Assembly: GCF_000196235.1 (NCBI RefSeq)
Contig: NC_008539.1
Coordinates: 32,489-96,488, forward strand
Direction: 5' to 3'
Origin: Arthrobacter sp. FB24
GTDB taxonomy: Bacteria; Actinomycetota; Actinomycetes; Actinomycetales; Micrococcaceae
DNA: 64,000 nt
Shown: in pieces, positions 18,640 through 26,566 of the stretch
Numbering within the stretch: the first letter of the stretch is position 1
How the letters are laid out: each line of letters starts with the position of its first letter
Program-made: the position numbers and the translations under genes
The notes under the pieces: model-generated
Seen by the model: only the letters and a program-made list of their open reading frames with translations
Databases searched by the model: none
What the model was told of the DNA's origin: nothing

Positions 18640-19684
18640 TGGCGTTCTTCCAGGCCAGCTCGACGTGCTCGCTGCGCACGTGGATGTAACCCGAGGTAGT
18701 CGAGAGCCACTGATGCCCCAGCAGCTCTTGAAGCGCTTTGATGTCCATTCCGGCCCCGTAGAGCGAGGAGGCGCAGTAATGCCGCAGAACGTGGGGCGTC
18801 ATCCGTCCCGACCAGGCCGGCAACCACTGCTCGACCTGCAAGCCCAGGCTGCGCCGCAGCGCGTTGCCACCGACCCGGCCGCATCGTCCCAGCTCGCGGT
18901 CGAACCGCTCCGAGGGGAGCAGGGGTGCGCCGGGGTCGCCCCAGTCCTCGCCGTACTGGTGTCGGACCTCGCCCAGCCACCAGTCGATCAGCTCGGCCGC
19001 GCCGTTGATCGCGGGTACCAGACGCGGCTTCGGGCCACGGCCCTGTGCTCCCTTGCCGAACCGGACGTGGAGCTTGCCGAACCCGCCCAGGTCCGGGCGC
19101 CAGTCCCGGATGTCGAGCATCACCGTCTCGTTGATCCGCAACCCCAGCCGACGCCACAGCGAGGCAGCGAAGTAGTCCCGCGCGGCGGGCAGATACTTGC
19201 GGGCCTGCGGGATCGAGTGCCGCCAACAACTAAAGAACGCGTCGATCTCGGCATCGGACGGCGGCACTCTGACGTTGCCCAGCGACGCCCCGGACTGGCG
19301 GTTGAACTCATCGATGGGCTGCTCGACCAGTACCCCGGCCACCCGATGGATCCGGCCCTGGTAACGGCTGATCATGAACTCGTAAAACAGCGCCAGCGTC
19401 CCGGCCTTGCCGGCTCTGGTGCTCACACTGCGACCCAGCCTGCGCTGTTCGGCCAGGAAGCGGTCGGCGTCCTGGCAGGTCGCCGCCCACAGCGGGCCCG
19501 TCACCGACCGGGCGAATTCAATAATCGTCGCCCGGGTATTGCGGATATGCGGATCGCTCAAACCAGCCGCTGCCATCGCCAGCGCGTACTGGTCAACGAT
19601 CTCCTGCTCGAAATCCTCGGCCGCCTGCACACTCCAGAACGCCGGATCCATGGCGCCGCCACCGGGCAACGCCACCAGCACCAT
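18593..19684 (-). CDS. Tyrosine-type site-specific recombinase
   Basis: A 363-residue integrase. The catalytic set is visible: arginine in RRLGLRINETVMLDIRDW, the HVLRHY box, histidine in LLGHQWLSTTSGY and the nucleophile tyrosine of SGYIHV. An N-terminal SAM-like core-binding domain covers roughly residues 20-120. An internal ATG at 19651 (MDPAFW) could be the true start. It is the first gene of a three-gene minus-strand unit inserted in the transfer operon, and it is the likely mover of that unit. Confidence 0.88.
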   Translation of the reverse strand: MVLVALPGGGAMDPAFWSVQAAEDFEQEIVDQYALAMAAAGLSDPHIRNTRATIIEFARSVTGPLWAATCQDADRFLAEQRRLGRSVSTRAGKAGTLALFYEFMISRYQGRIHRVAGVLVEQPIDEFNRQSGASLGNVRVPPSDAEIDAFFSCWRHSIPQARKYLPAARDYFAASLWRRLGLRINETVMLDIRDWRPDLGGFGKLHVRFGKGAQGRGPKPRLVPAINGAAELIDWWLGEVRHQYGEDWGDPGAPLLPSERFDRELGRCGRVGGNALRRSLGLQVEQWLPAWSGRMTPHVLRHYCASSLYGAGMDIKALQELLGHQWLSTTSGYIHVRSEHVELAWKNANERVESRFATTQKEG

Positions 19685-19711
19685 CAGCTACCAACTTCAG
19701 AAGGAGCGAGC

Positions 19712-19915
19712 ATGCGTCGACATTACGCCCAAACCGTCACTCTCGTCGATGGTTCGTCGGTTCGGGCCCCAAGGGGCTCCGAACCGAAATCACCTGCTCA
19801 AACGCGAATCCCGGCCGCAGAACAGGCCAACGAACCTGAGCGAATAGAGATAGCCCCGGAAACCCTCCTCGAGCCAATGACCCCTGACCTGCCCCTTGAA
19901 GGAGGCACACTGTGA
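19712..19915 (+). CDS. Small protein coupled to the coupling-protein gene
   Basis: A 67-residue open frame starting MRRHYAQTVTLVDGSS with a strong ribosome site (aaggag, 5-6 bases upstream). Its TGA overlaps the GTG of the next gene (GTGA), so translation is coupled. No known domain; the second half is acidic. It begins at the very edge of the recombinase element, so the first codons may come from the element and the rest from the original operon gene. It may be a real small gene or the surviving tail of a larger one. Confidence 0.5.
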   Translation: MRRHYAQTVTLVDGSSVRAPRGSEPKSPAQTRIPAAEQANEPERIEIAPETLLEPMTPDLPLEGGTL

Positions 19916-21684
19916 GTGCACCGAACCGTAAGGGAATGGGCCTGGGGGATGCCCTGCTGGTCTGGTTCGCCATCGGATTCATCGTCATCGTCGGCGGCGG
20001 GACTTACGCGGCCGTCCACCTGGGATCTTGGATGGCCGGCATAGACGCACCCCCCAAACATCCCATCGACCTGATCGCCGGGCTGGTCAAGGGCCGCGTG
20101 CCGTGGCCCGTCCAGTCCACCGTCGCGGCCGCCCTCATGGCCGGCGTGGTCCTGGCCCTGACCATCGTCGTTCTCGTGGCCTGGAGGAAGGGTGCCTCCA
20201 AGCGTGCCCGCGTCGACAAGGCCGCACGGTACCTGGGTCGAGGGAAGTCCTTGGCTGCGTTCTCCGAGAAGGGCGCGAAAGCGACGGCGGATCGGCTGGG
20301 AGTGACAGGCACGCCGGGCATCGTGGTGGGCAAGGTTGTCTCCACCGGCCAGACGTTCATTCAGTCCTGGGAAGACCTCAGCCTCGATATCTGGGGGCCG
20401 CGTACCGGTAAGTCGACCTCACGGGTTATGCCCGCGATCCTGGACGCACCGGGTGCTGTGGTGTCGACCTCGAACAAGCGTGACGTGGTGGACGGCACCC
20501 GTGGCGTCCGCGAGCTCACGGCCCCGGTATGGGTGTTCGATCCGCAGAAGATCGCGCAGGAGGAAGCACAGTGGTGGTGGAACCCGCTCTCTTACGTCAC
20601 CGACGAAGAGAAGGCCTACAAGCTCACGCAGCACTTCTCGGTTGGGTCGCGGGTCCCGGGTTCCAAGCCGGATGCCTACTTCGACCCCAAAGCCGAAGAC
20701 ATCCTCTCCTCGTACTTCCTCGCGGCCGCCCTCGGGGGGCTGCCCATTACGCAGGTGTACCTGTGGGTGACGGAGCAGGTAAACCGGGAACCAATCAACA
20801 TCCTGAAAGAGCATGACTACGAGCTGCAGTACAAGGGCCTGGAGTCCACGCTGGAGCTGGCCGACAAACAGCGCGACGGCATCTTCGGCACGGCCGAGAA
20901 GATGATCCAGTGCCTCAAGAGCAGGAACACGCTGCGCTGGGTCGCTCCCATGGGCGGTGCGACAGTGGCCACGGATACCCGCCGGCAGTTCAACCCGCAC
21001 GCTTTCGCCGCCTCCCAGGAGACGATCTACATCCTCTCCAAGGAAGGGGCCGGCTCCGCCTCCCCGCTCACCACAGCGTTGACGGTGGCGATCGCCGAGG
21101 CGATGGAGGAACGGGCCGAACGCAGCGGCGGCCGCCTGCCCAGACCGGCACTGTTCGCCCTCGATGAGCTGGCCAACGTCGTCCGCTGGGCAGCCCTGCC
21201 GGACCAGTTCAGCCACTACGGCTCCAAGGGCCTGATCGTCATGGGCATCCTGCAGTCCTGGTCACAAGGCGTTGAACTGTGGGGCGAGGCGAACATGCGG
21301 AAAATCTGGTCAGCCGCGAACGTCAAGGTCTACGGCGGCGGCGTCGCCGAAGAAGGCTTCCTACGCGCCCTCTCGGACCTGATCGGGGACTACAGCTACA
21401 CCAACGTCTCCGTCTCCTCCGGCAAGTCCGGCTCCAGCCGCTCCCGCCAGGAGGGCAAGGAACGCATCTTCGATGTCTCCAACCTCGCGGAGCTGGACCG
21501 TGGCCGCGCCGTGGTCCTCGCCTCCGGCGCACCCGCCACGCTGGTCCGGACCATGCCCTGGTACACCGGCCGGCACAAGGAAGCCGTGGAGGCGTCCATC
21601 AGGAAGTACAGCCCCCGCCCGGAGGAACCGGAGGCCGTCCCGGTGCCCGCCGCTCCGGTCGCTAATCCCTGGGTCACCGGGTAA
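19912..21684 (+). CDS. Type IV coupling protein (TraG/VirD4-like)
   Basis: A 590-residue ATPase that would bring the relaxase-DNA complex to the transfer channel. Two N-terminal helices lie near residues 10-30 and 68-90. Walker A is GPRTGKST at about 162-169 and Walker B is LFALDELANVV near 411-421, followed by the TraG/VirD4 signature GLIVMGILQSWSQ. The GTG start is coupled to the small upstream gene, with an aaggagg site. The DUF4913 gene follows 14 bases downstream. Confidence 0.9.
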   Translation: MSAPNRKGMGLGDALLVWFAIGFIVIVGGGTYAAVHLGSWMAGIDAPPKHPIDLIAGLVKGRVPWPVQSTVAAALMAGVVLALTIVVLVAWRKGASKRARVDKAARYLGRGKSLAAFSEKGAKATADRLGVTGTPGIVVGKVVSTGQTFIQSWEDLSLDIWGPRTGKSTSRVMPAILDAPGAVVSTSNKRDVVDGTRGVRELTAPVWVFDPQKIAQEEAQWWWNPLSYVTDEEKAYKLTQHFSVGSRVPGSKPDAYFDPKAEDILSSYFLAAALGGLPITQVYLWVTEQVNREPINILKEHDYELQYKGLESTLELADKQRDGIFGTAEKMIQCLKSRNTLRWVAPMGGATVATDTRRQFNPHAFAASQETIYILSKEGAGSASPLTTALTVAIAEAMEERAERSGGRLPRPALFALDELANVVRWAALPDQFSHYGSKGLIVMGILQSWSQGVELWGEANMRKIWSAANVKVYGGGVAEEGFLRALSDLIGDYSYTNVSVSSGKSGSSRSRQEGKERIFDVSNLAELDRGRAVVLASGAPATLVRTMPWYTGRHKEAVEASIRKYSPRPEEPEAVPVPAAPVANPWVTG

Positions 21685-21698
21685 GGAAGCGATCAGCC

Positions 21699-22136
21699 AT
21701 GGCAGATGATTTCGGATTGTTCGACACGGACACCCCCGCCCTCAACCCCGGCGTTGGCGAAGACGGCAAACCGGAGAAGGCACCGGAGCTCGTCTACGGC
21801 ACGGCCGAAGAGTTCCTTCACGAACAGCTGCTGCCGACATACGTCCGCAGCGTCACCGGAAAGACCGCGAAGTGGTGCATCGAGTGGTATTTCCACCCCG
21901 AAGCCGTCTCCCGCGTTGCGGCCTTGTGGCGTTCCTGGGAGCACCTGCGTCTCGACCCGGCAACCGGCATGAGCGTCTGGTGGCGGGATCATGCAGACCA
22001 CCACATGGCCGTCCTGCTGAACCCCCAGGGGCCGTTCTACAACTGCGACATGAAAGAACACCGCGACCCCGACCATCTGGAACCAAAGAAAGCACCCGAC
22101 GGCTGGTTCCGCGACGCACGGACACAAGCTACCTAA
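21699..22136 (+). CDS. DUF4913 protein
   Basis: A 145-residue protein resembling DUF4913 proteins, which are common beside coupling-protein genes in actinobacterial mobile elements. The middle (residues 40-105) is rich in tryptophan and charged residues (AKWCIEWYFHPEA, ALWRSWEHLR, MSVWWRDHADHH), and the N terminus is acidic and probably flexible. No membrane segment or catalytic motif is seen. It lies 14 bases after the coupling-protein gene and closes the plus-strand transfer operon. Confidence 0.75.
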   Translation: MADDFGLFDTDTPALNPGVGEDGKPEKAPELVYGTAEEFLHEQLLPTYVRSVTGKTAKWCIEWYFHPEAVSRVAALWRSWEHLRLDPATGMSVWWRDHADHHMAVLLNPQGPFYNCDMKEHRDPDHLEPKKAPDGWFRDARTQAT

Positions 22137-22230
22137 AACGACATGCCTAGGAAAAGGTGAGACTCCAGATGGAGGGCGCCACCGGATTCTCAAGTATCTT
22201 TACTAATGACTGCCTATCGAGGGGTGTAGC

Positions 22231-23043
22231 TTGCAACAGATATTTCCACGGGCCGCCATTGAAGACGCCTTGCAATGCAGCAATGTGGAGTATCGAGGCA
22301 CCGGAAGCTTCGGAGAAGTCTGGCGAGCTCCCTACAACGAGGCGGACGCCGCATACAAGATAATTCATGGAGACGGCTACGACACTCAGCGGATCCTGCG
22401 CGAGATCCAAGGTTATCGTCGAGTAAACCATCCAAATGTGGTCAAGCTCTTTGACGTACAAACCATGAGTATTGCAGGTACACAAAGGCCAATCATGGTC
22501 TTCGAATTCATCCCTGGCTGCGACCTCGCCGAGGCAATCTCTGCAGGTCGCCCCACCGGTGACGAACTCCGCGGCCTGGCACACGGACTCTTGGACGGTG
22601 TTTCTGCGATGCACGCCGCCGACCTCCTGCACCGCGACCTCAAACCGGCGAACATCGCCCTCAGAGACGGAAAGTTCGACTCTGCTGTGATCCTCGACTT
22701 GGGTCTGGCGAAACTCCTCGACGTAGAGTCAGTCACCCGATACCCGTCGCTCGTCGGCACGACCTTGTATATGGCCCCGGAACAACTCCGCGGAGAGCGG
22801 GCGCTCAAGGCAAGTGATCTATGGGCCATTGGCGAAATCCTTTTCGAAGCTGCCACGGGAAACCACCCATATTTCAAGGCCGGCGAAAAGATCGGCATAG
22901 ACGAGGCCTTTAGAAGATTCGAAGACTCTCCCGTCGTCCCTCAGGAAGTTCCCGATGACCTACGGGAACTGATAACGCGCTGCTTATCGGACGTTCCTCA
23001 CCGGCGCGGAACACTTGCTAAAGCGAAAAGCCGACTTTCCTAG
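22231..23043 (+). CDS. Ser/Thr protein kinase, soluble
   Basis: A 270-residue Hanks-type kinase consisting only of the catalytic domain, without membrane segment or PASTA repeats. The glycine loop GTGSFGEV is at 23-30, the ATP lysine in AYK is at 43, the catalytic loop HRDLKPAN at 134-141, DLG in place of DFG at 156-158, and APE at 182-184. All residues needed for activity are present. The start is a TTG at 22231 after a gagggg site. The next gene follows after 8 bases, so the two are almost certainly co-expressed. Base composition is visibly lower in GC than the flanking transfer genes. The target is unknown; the neighbouring TIM-barrel-like protein is an obvious candidate. Confidence 0.88.
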   Translation: MQQIFPRAAIEDALQCSNVEYRGTGSFGEVWRAPYNEADAAYKIIHGDGYDTQRILREIQGYRRVNHPNVVKLFDVQTMSIAGTQRPIMVFEFIPGCDLAEAISAGRPTGDELRGLAHGLLDGVSAMHAADLLHRDLKPANIALRDGKFDSAVILDLGLAKLLDVESVTRYPSLVGTTLYMAPEQLRGERALKASDLWAIGEILFEAATGNHPYFKAGEKIGIDEAFRRFEDSPVVPQEVPDDLRELITRCLSDVPHRRGTLAKAKSRLS

Positions 23044-23051
23044 GAGATAAA

Positions 23052-24425
23052 ATGTCACGCGATGATGATGAGAGCACGCTTGAGTTCATAGTCGACTCTC
23101 TTGAGGCCAACGCCCTGGACGAATCCGATGACTTTGAGTTTGATCCGGAAACGGCAGAAATATTGTCTGATCCCGAATCGGATCCTGGAATCACCATCGA
23201 AGACACCGAGGAGGCCCAAGACCCTGTGGCTCAAGCGCTAAAGCCTGGGGCGCCCCTTTTCTTGCTCCATAAGAGCGCCCACCACTCTGCGATCCTTCCT
23301 GCAGTGGCAGCCGATATAACAGTCAAGCATGGCGGAGCACTTCACGTTGGCGTCGCCGCGTCCGTGCCGAGAACTACTCCGCAGGCCCTGAAACGATTCT
23401 TCGAGTCAATGCCTTCCACGACCCTTCGTTTCGCGGATCCGGAAGCTTTCGCACGACACGATTCCTTGGGACCGTATATTGCCGCTCAACGGGAGGACAA
23501 GCCGTTGGTGGGCAGGACTGGCGCTCATTGGAAATACTTTGGGGACCCACAGGTTGGAGGAAGGAATGCGACCTGGGTTAAGGATGTATTGGACGCCCAA
23601 CGATCCATGGGCGCGTCTGTCCTGCTGACCCCCGGAGTCTGGGCCGATCCCACAAGCGCTCAAACTGCACTTACGGAGGCTCGGCAGCACGCTTCATGGG
23701 CGCGCACTGCGCTGACTCCAGGGGAACACCTTGCGGTAAACATTACGCTGTCATGCCAGTGGCTCACCAATATCCACCTGAGAGACAAGCTCCTCAACGA
23801 GATCCTCGACATGGATGAAGACGTTTTTTACATCCGCGTCAGGTGGCCCTTGATGCCCCAGACTTACGGACAGCTCCTAGACCAGGCCATTCTTGATGGT
23901 TATGTCGAGCTTGCCAATGTGTTTGAAGACAACGACAAAGTGTTGATCCTCCCTAACACGGGCCTCACCGGGTGGGCAGCACTTGCTTGGGGAGCCCACG
24001 GCTACTCCACTGGTATCGGCTCCGGCGAGCGAGCCTTTGCTGACACCCGCGTCATCCGGATGAAAAGGACGAACCCCCGACCTGCCCCCACGAACCGCAC
24101 GTTCGTTACAGATATCCTCCATGTCACTGACGTGACCACTGCAACCCAGTTGGATCAATTGGCTGGCGGAGCTTGCCGATGCCGATTCTGCGCAAGTCAG
24201 CGGAAACTCACTCAGTGGAACAAGGCACTTGCGGGAGCACACTATCTGCGGCAGGTGGCCGATATTACGGCCACTATCTCAACAAGCGCTCGAGGCCGCC
24301 GGGCGGGCGCCCGTCGTATCGTTCGGGCCGCAGCCACCCAGGCTGCGACAGCCACGCGGAGAGTGCCCCTAGCCGCGACTAACGAACCAAAGCATTTGCC
24401 TCTATGGAGCGCCCGTCTGCGCTAG
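23052..24425 (+). CDS. TIM-barrel-like protein with CxCxxC...H zinc site (possibly tRNA-guanine transglycosylase-like)
   Basis: A 457-residue protein without a family I can name with certainty. Residues 1-57 are very acidic. Residues 65-335 show alternating hydrophobic strands and helices like a TIM barrel (SVLLTPGVWAD, HLAVNITLS, VFYIRVRWPL, KVLILPNTGLTGWAALAWG). Cysteines C375, C377 and C380 with H397 form a CxCxxC-x16-H pattern like the zinc site of tRNA-guanine transglycosylases and DpdA-type DNA-modifying relatives. The last 50 residues are basic and Ala/Arg-rich, suggesting nucleic-acid contact. An aggagataaa site precedes the ATG, 8 bases after the kinase gene. Function is inferred only. 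Confidence 0.55.
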   Translation: MSRDDDESTLEFIVDSLEANALDESDDFEFDPETAEILSDPESDPGITIEDTEEAQDPVAQALKPGAPLFLLHKSAHHSAILPAVAADITVKHGGALHVGVAASVPRTTPQALKRFFESMPSTTLRFADPEAFARHDSLGPYIAAQREDKPLVGRTGAHWKYFGDPQVGGRNATWVKDVLDAQRSMGASVLLTPGVWADPTSAQTALTEARQHASWARTALTPGEHLAVNITLSCQWLTNIHLRDKLLNEILDMDEDVFYIRVRWPLMPQTYGQLLDQAILDGYVELANVFEDNDKVLILPNTGLTGWAALAWGAHGYSTGIGSGERAFADTRVIRMKRTNPRPAPTNRTFVTDILHVTDVTTATQLDQLAGGACRCRFCASQRKLTQWNKALAGAHYLRQVADITATISTSARGRRAGARRIVRAAATQAATATRRVPLAATNEPKHLPLWSARLR

Positions 24426-25255
24426 CCCTCAGGGCACTGACGAAAACGAGGATCTAACCCCGAGGTGGTCGTCAGGAACTGCCCGAAAACAAGGCCCACT
24501 TCACCTGATCTGCTTTCGTTCTTGATGAGGTCAGCGATGCGCTCGGCGACAACGGCATGCGGTAGACCCCGGCGACGTCGCCTGCGGGCATTTATCCTCC
24601 GTTGGACGCCTTTGGCCCCTTCGTCCGAGCGCACCGTCAGCAGACCCACGCCGCTGAAGTTGAAGGCTGGACTCATCGCAGCGGTGTCCCTCACTCGCGC
24701 ACAATCCATTGCTACATAGGCCGCATCTGAAAAGTCAGTGTAGGAATTAGCTTGGGACAACGCGCGCCGCCAATCTGTCCTTTTAATTTCAACAGCGGTC
24801 ATCGACCTCACCGGAGGAATAAAACTGGCACTAAGCGCCCAGCCGCCTCCTCTAGACAGGATCCATCCCCTCTCCACCAGCCGAGGTAGAATTTTGGACC
24901 TTAAGTGCCCGGGGCTGATTCCCGTCCGTGCTGCGAGCGACGCGGTCTGCAAAAACTGAGGGGCTTCCTGGTCTTTACCTGACTGGAAAGCCATCAGCGT
25001 GGCAACCTCTGATATCTCAGTGACGGCGCTCAGCCCTAACCGAGTTCTCGCGGACATGACCTCCTGGTCCACGTCCGCAAACACTACGTCAGCGATTCCG
25101 TGTAGGGTCTGCACTTCAAAAAACGGCTCCCCCCGGAGGGCGAGTACACCATCGGCGATCCCAGTGAGCAGGGGAAGCAGCATGTCCGCTTCGCGCGCAA
25201 AGGGGGCTGGAAACTGCGCTGGAGATCTCAATGGGGGCGCCAAAAGGGAAGTCAT
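24422..25255 (-). CDS. PD-(D/E)XK-like protein with helix-turn-helix
   Basis: A 277-residue protein. FEVQTLHGIADVVFAD (catalytic-type Asp near 56) and the E-x-K motif VEIKRTDWRRAL (E156, K158), followed by QANSYTDFSDAAYVAM, look like the core of a PD-(D/E)XK nuclease-fold protein. Between them, residues about 100-142 (ASLAARTGISPGHLRSKILP) form a winged-helix-like segment. A basic patch GVQRRINARRRRRRG follows. The gene converges on the TIM-barrel-like gene and overlaps its stop by four bases. It could be a nuclease effector or a regulator with a degenerate nuclease fold. Confidence 0.55.
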   Translation of the reverse strand: MTSLLAPPLRSPAQFPAPFAREADMLLPLLTGIADGVLALRGEPFFEVQTLHGIADVVFADVDQEVMSARTRLGLSAVTEISEVATLMAFQSGKDQEAPQFLQTASLAARTGISPGHLRSKILPRLVERGWILSRGGGWALSASFIPPVRSMTAVEIKRTDWRRALSQANSYTDFSDAAYVAMDCARVRDTAAMSPAFNFSGVGLLTVRSDEGAKGVQRRINARRRRRRGLPHAVVAERIADLIKNESRSGEVGLVFGQFLTTTSGLDPRFRQCPEG

Positions 25256-25304
25256 TTTGCTGAGTACCCCTTCCTAAAGACTCCAAGTCTAACTCTGGGA
25301 GCCG

Positions 25305-26537
25305 TCATCGGCTGCGACCGCTCTGGGACCGCTTCGCGCTAGCCGAGAGGCTGGTGCGGGTCTTTTTGGCCTTGGCTGCGCCCTTGCCCATGGTGACGGC
25401 CGCGCGGGGGTGTGTGCCCTCGCTGCGTTCTGCGGCGGCGCGTCCCCGGACTTGCACTTCGTTGGCGCCGGTAGTGGCCAGGGACGCGGCGAATGCTTCC
25501 TGACGCTCCGCTGATCCATAGTCCGCGGCAGAAGTGCTTTCAGCCTTCAACCCTTGGTCTTTTAGCCGGCTGTTGTCGTTGCCGGTGACGCGGTTTTCGA
25601 TTTCGCGGCCGACGCTTTCCATGCGGGCAAAGAGTTCCTTTTCGGCTCGTTCGTACCGCTGCTCCACGGGCGTCCGCTCCGTGCCTGTGAAACCGCCCTC
25701 TGCCAGGAGTTTGGCCTCGTGCATGTCCTTGGCTGCTTGGACGAATGCGGGATCCTCGAAGTGTGAATCCTTGGCACCGTTGACGTTCGCAGTGGTCTCC
25801 GCACGGAGCTGGTCGATGTCGGGGCCGTTGATGCCGTCCTTGCCGATGAGGAACATGCGTTCCTGCACGGTGGCGTCGGCGGCTGCCACTGCTGCGGGGG
25901 TCTTCGCGGCGTGTGCCGTCTGCAATGCCCGGGCGAGCTCGGGGTTGGCAAGGTACTCCATGGGCACTTGGTGGCGTTCCATTTCCGGGGCCAGTGTCGC
26001 GGCCCGGGCGCGGAGTTCTTCGACACGGGCAGCAGCGAGCAGGCCCATGGCCTTCTCATGTTCGACGGCCGCCGTGCGTGTTTCTTCCTGGCTGCGTTCC
26101 AGTGCGCTCTGCCGGGCTTTTTCCGTAGCGGCGGTCCGGATCCCTGACTCCAGGTAGGCGTCGCCCGCGCCGATGTCGCGGGTGTCGATGCCGTAGCGCG
26201 TGAAGACTTCCTGACGGATCTTTTCCGAGGCCGCCAGGGCGGTCGGGTCGTGGTCCTTCCAGCCTTCAGCGACGGCATGTGCCGTGGCAATGTCGTGGGG
26301 CTGGGCTTTGTCCCACCACTGGTCCCTATTGACCGGTGCCAGCGCGGCGTGCGCCGCGCTGCGGTCTGCCGTGAGGCGTGCCTGTGCTTCGTGCGCTGCC
26401 TGGGCATCCTGATGTTCCTGCTGCCGCTGGGACTCCTGCCGGCGACGGGCCAGCGTCTCGGCAATGCGGGACGCGATGATCAGGGACTGCCGCATTCCGC
26501 CGTCCAGAACTTCATCTATTCCGTCTGATTCACTCAT
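25305..26537 (-). CDS. Coiled-coil plasmid mobilisation-region protein
   Basis: A 410-residue, highly charged, Ala/Glu/Arg-rich protein with long predicted helices (residues 20-60 and 130-330) and a basic, Ser/Lys-rich C terminus (KKTRTSLSASAKRSQSGRSR). There is no signal peptide, membrane helix or catalytic motif. It lies directly after the relaxase gene on the same strand, about 30 bases away, a position often occupied by accessory transfer proteins in Arthrobacter plasmids. A role with the relaxosome is inferred from position only. Confidence 0.6.
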   Translation of the reverse strand: MSESDGIDEVLDGGMRQSLIIASRIAETLARRRQESQRQQEHQDAQAAHEAQARLTADRSAAHAALAPVNRDQWWDKAQPHDIATAHAVAEGWKDHDPTALAASEKIRQEVFTRYGIDTRDIGAGDAYLESGIRTAATEKARQSALERSQEETRTAAVEHEKAMGLLAAARVEELRARAATLAPEMERHQVPMEYLANPELARALQTAHAAKTPAAVAAADATVQERMFLIGKDGINGPDIDQLRAETTANVNGAKDSHFEDPAFVQAAKDMHEAKLLAEGGFTGTERTPVEQRYERAEKELFARMESVGREIENRVTGNDNSRLKDQGLKAESTSAADYGSAERQEAFAASLATTGANEVQVRGRAAAERSEGTHPRAAVTMGKGAAKAKKTRTSLSASAKRSQSGRSR

Positions 26538-26566
26538 CGCGCTCCCCTTGCAGTTGGTGGTGGTCG

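Larger units (their letters stand above)
16400..19711. mobile_element. Three-gene tyrosine-recombinase element in the transfer operon
   Basis: Three minus-strand genes (recombinase at 19684, HTH gene at 18639, zinc-ribbon integrase-like gene at 18226) interrupt a plus-strand transfer operon between the VirB4-like gene and the coupling-protein operon. The organisation recalls Tn554-like tnpA-B-C units. The octamer GAGCATGC occurs at 16426-16433 and 19708-19715, and a weak inverted similarity (TTTTGACGCTTTTGGCGG versus ACGCCCAAACCGTCAC) lies near the two edges. The exact ends are inferred, not proven. Confidence 0.65.

Noticed and set aside
16397..19711. A very long plus-strand open frame covering the recombinase element
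   Set aside because: It is antisense to three well-supported minus-strand genes, and its translation is low-complexity. Only its last 67 codons (19712-19915) have a ribosome site and coupling to the next gene.
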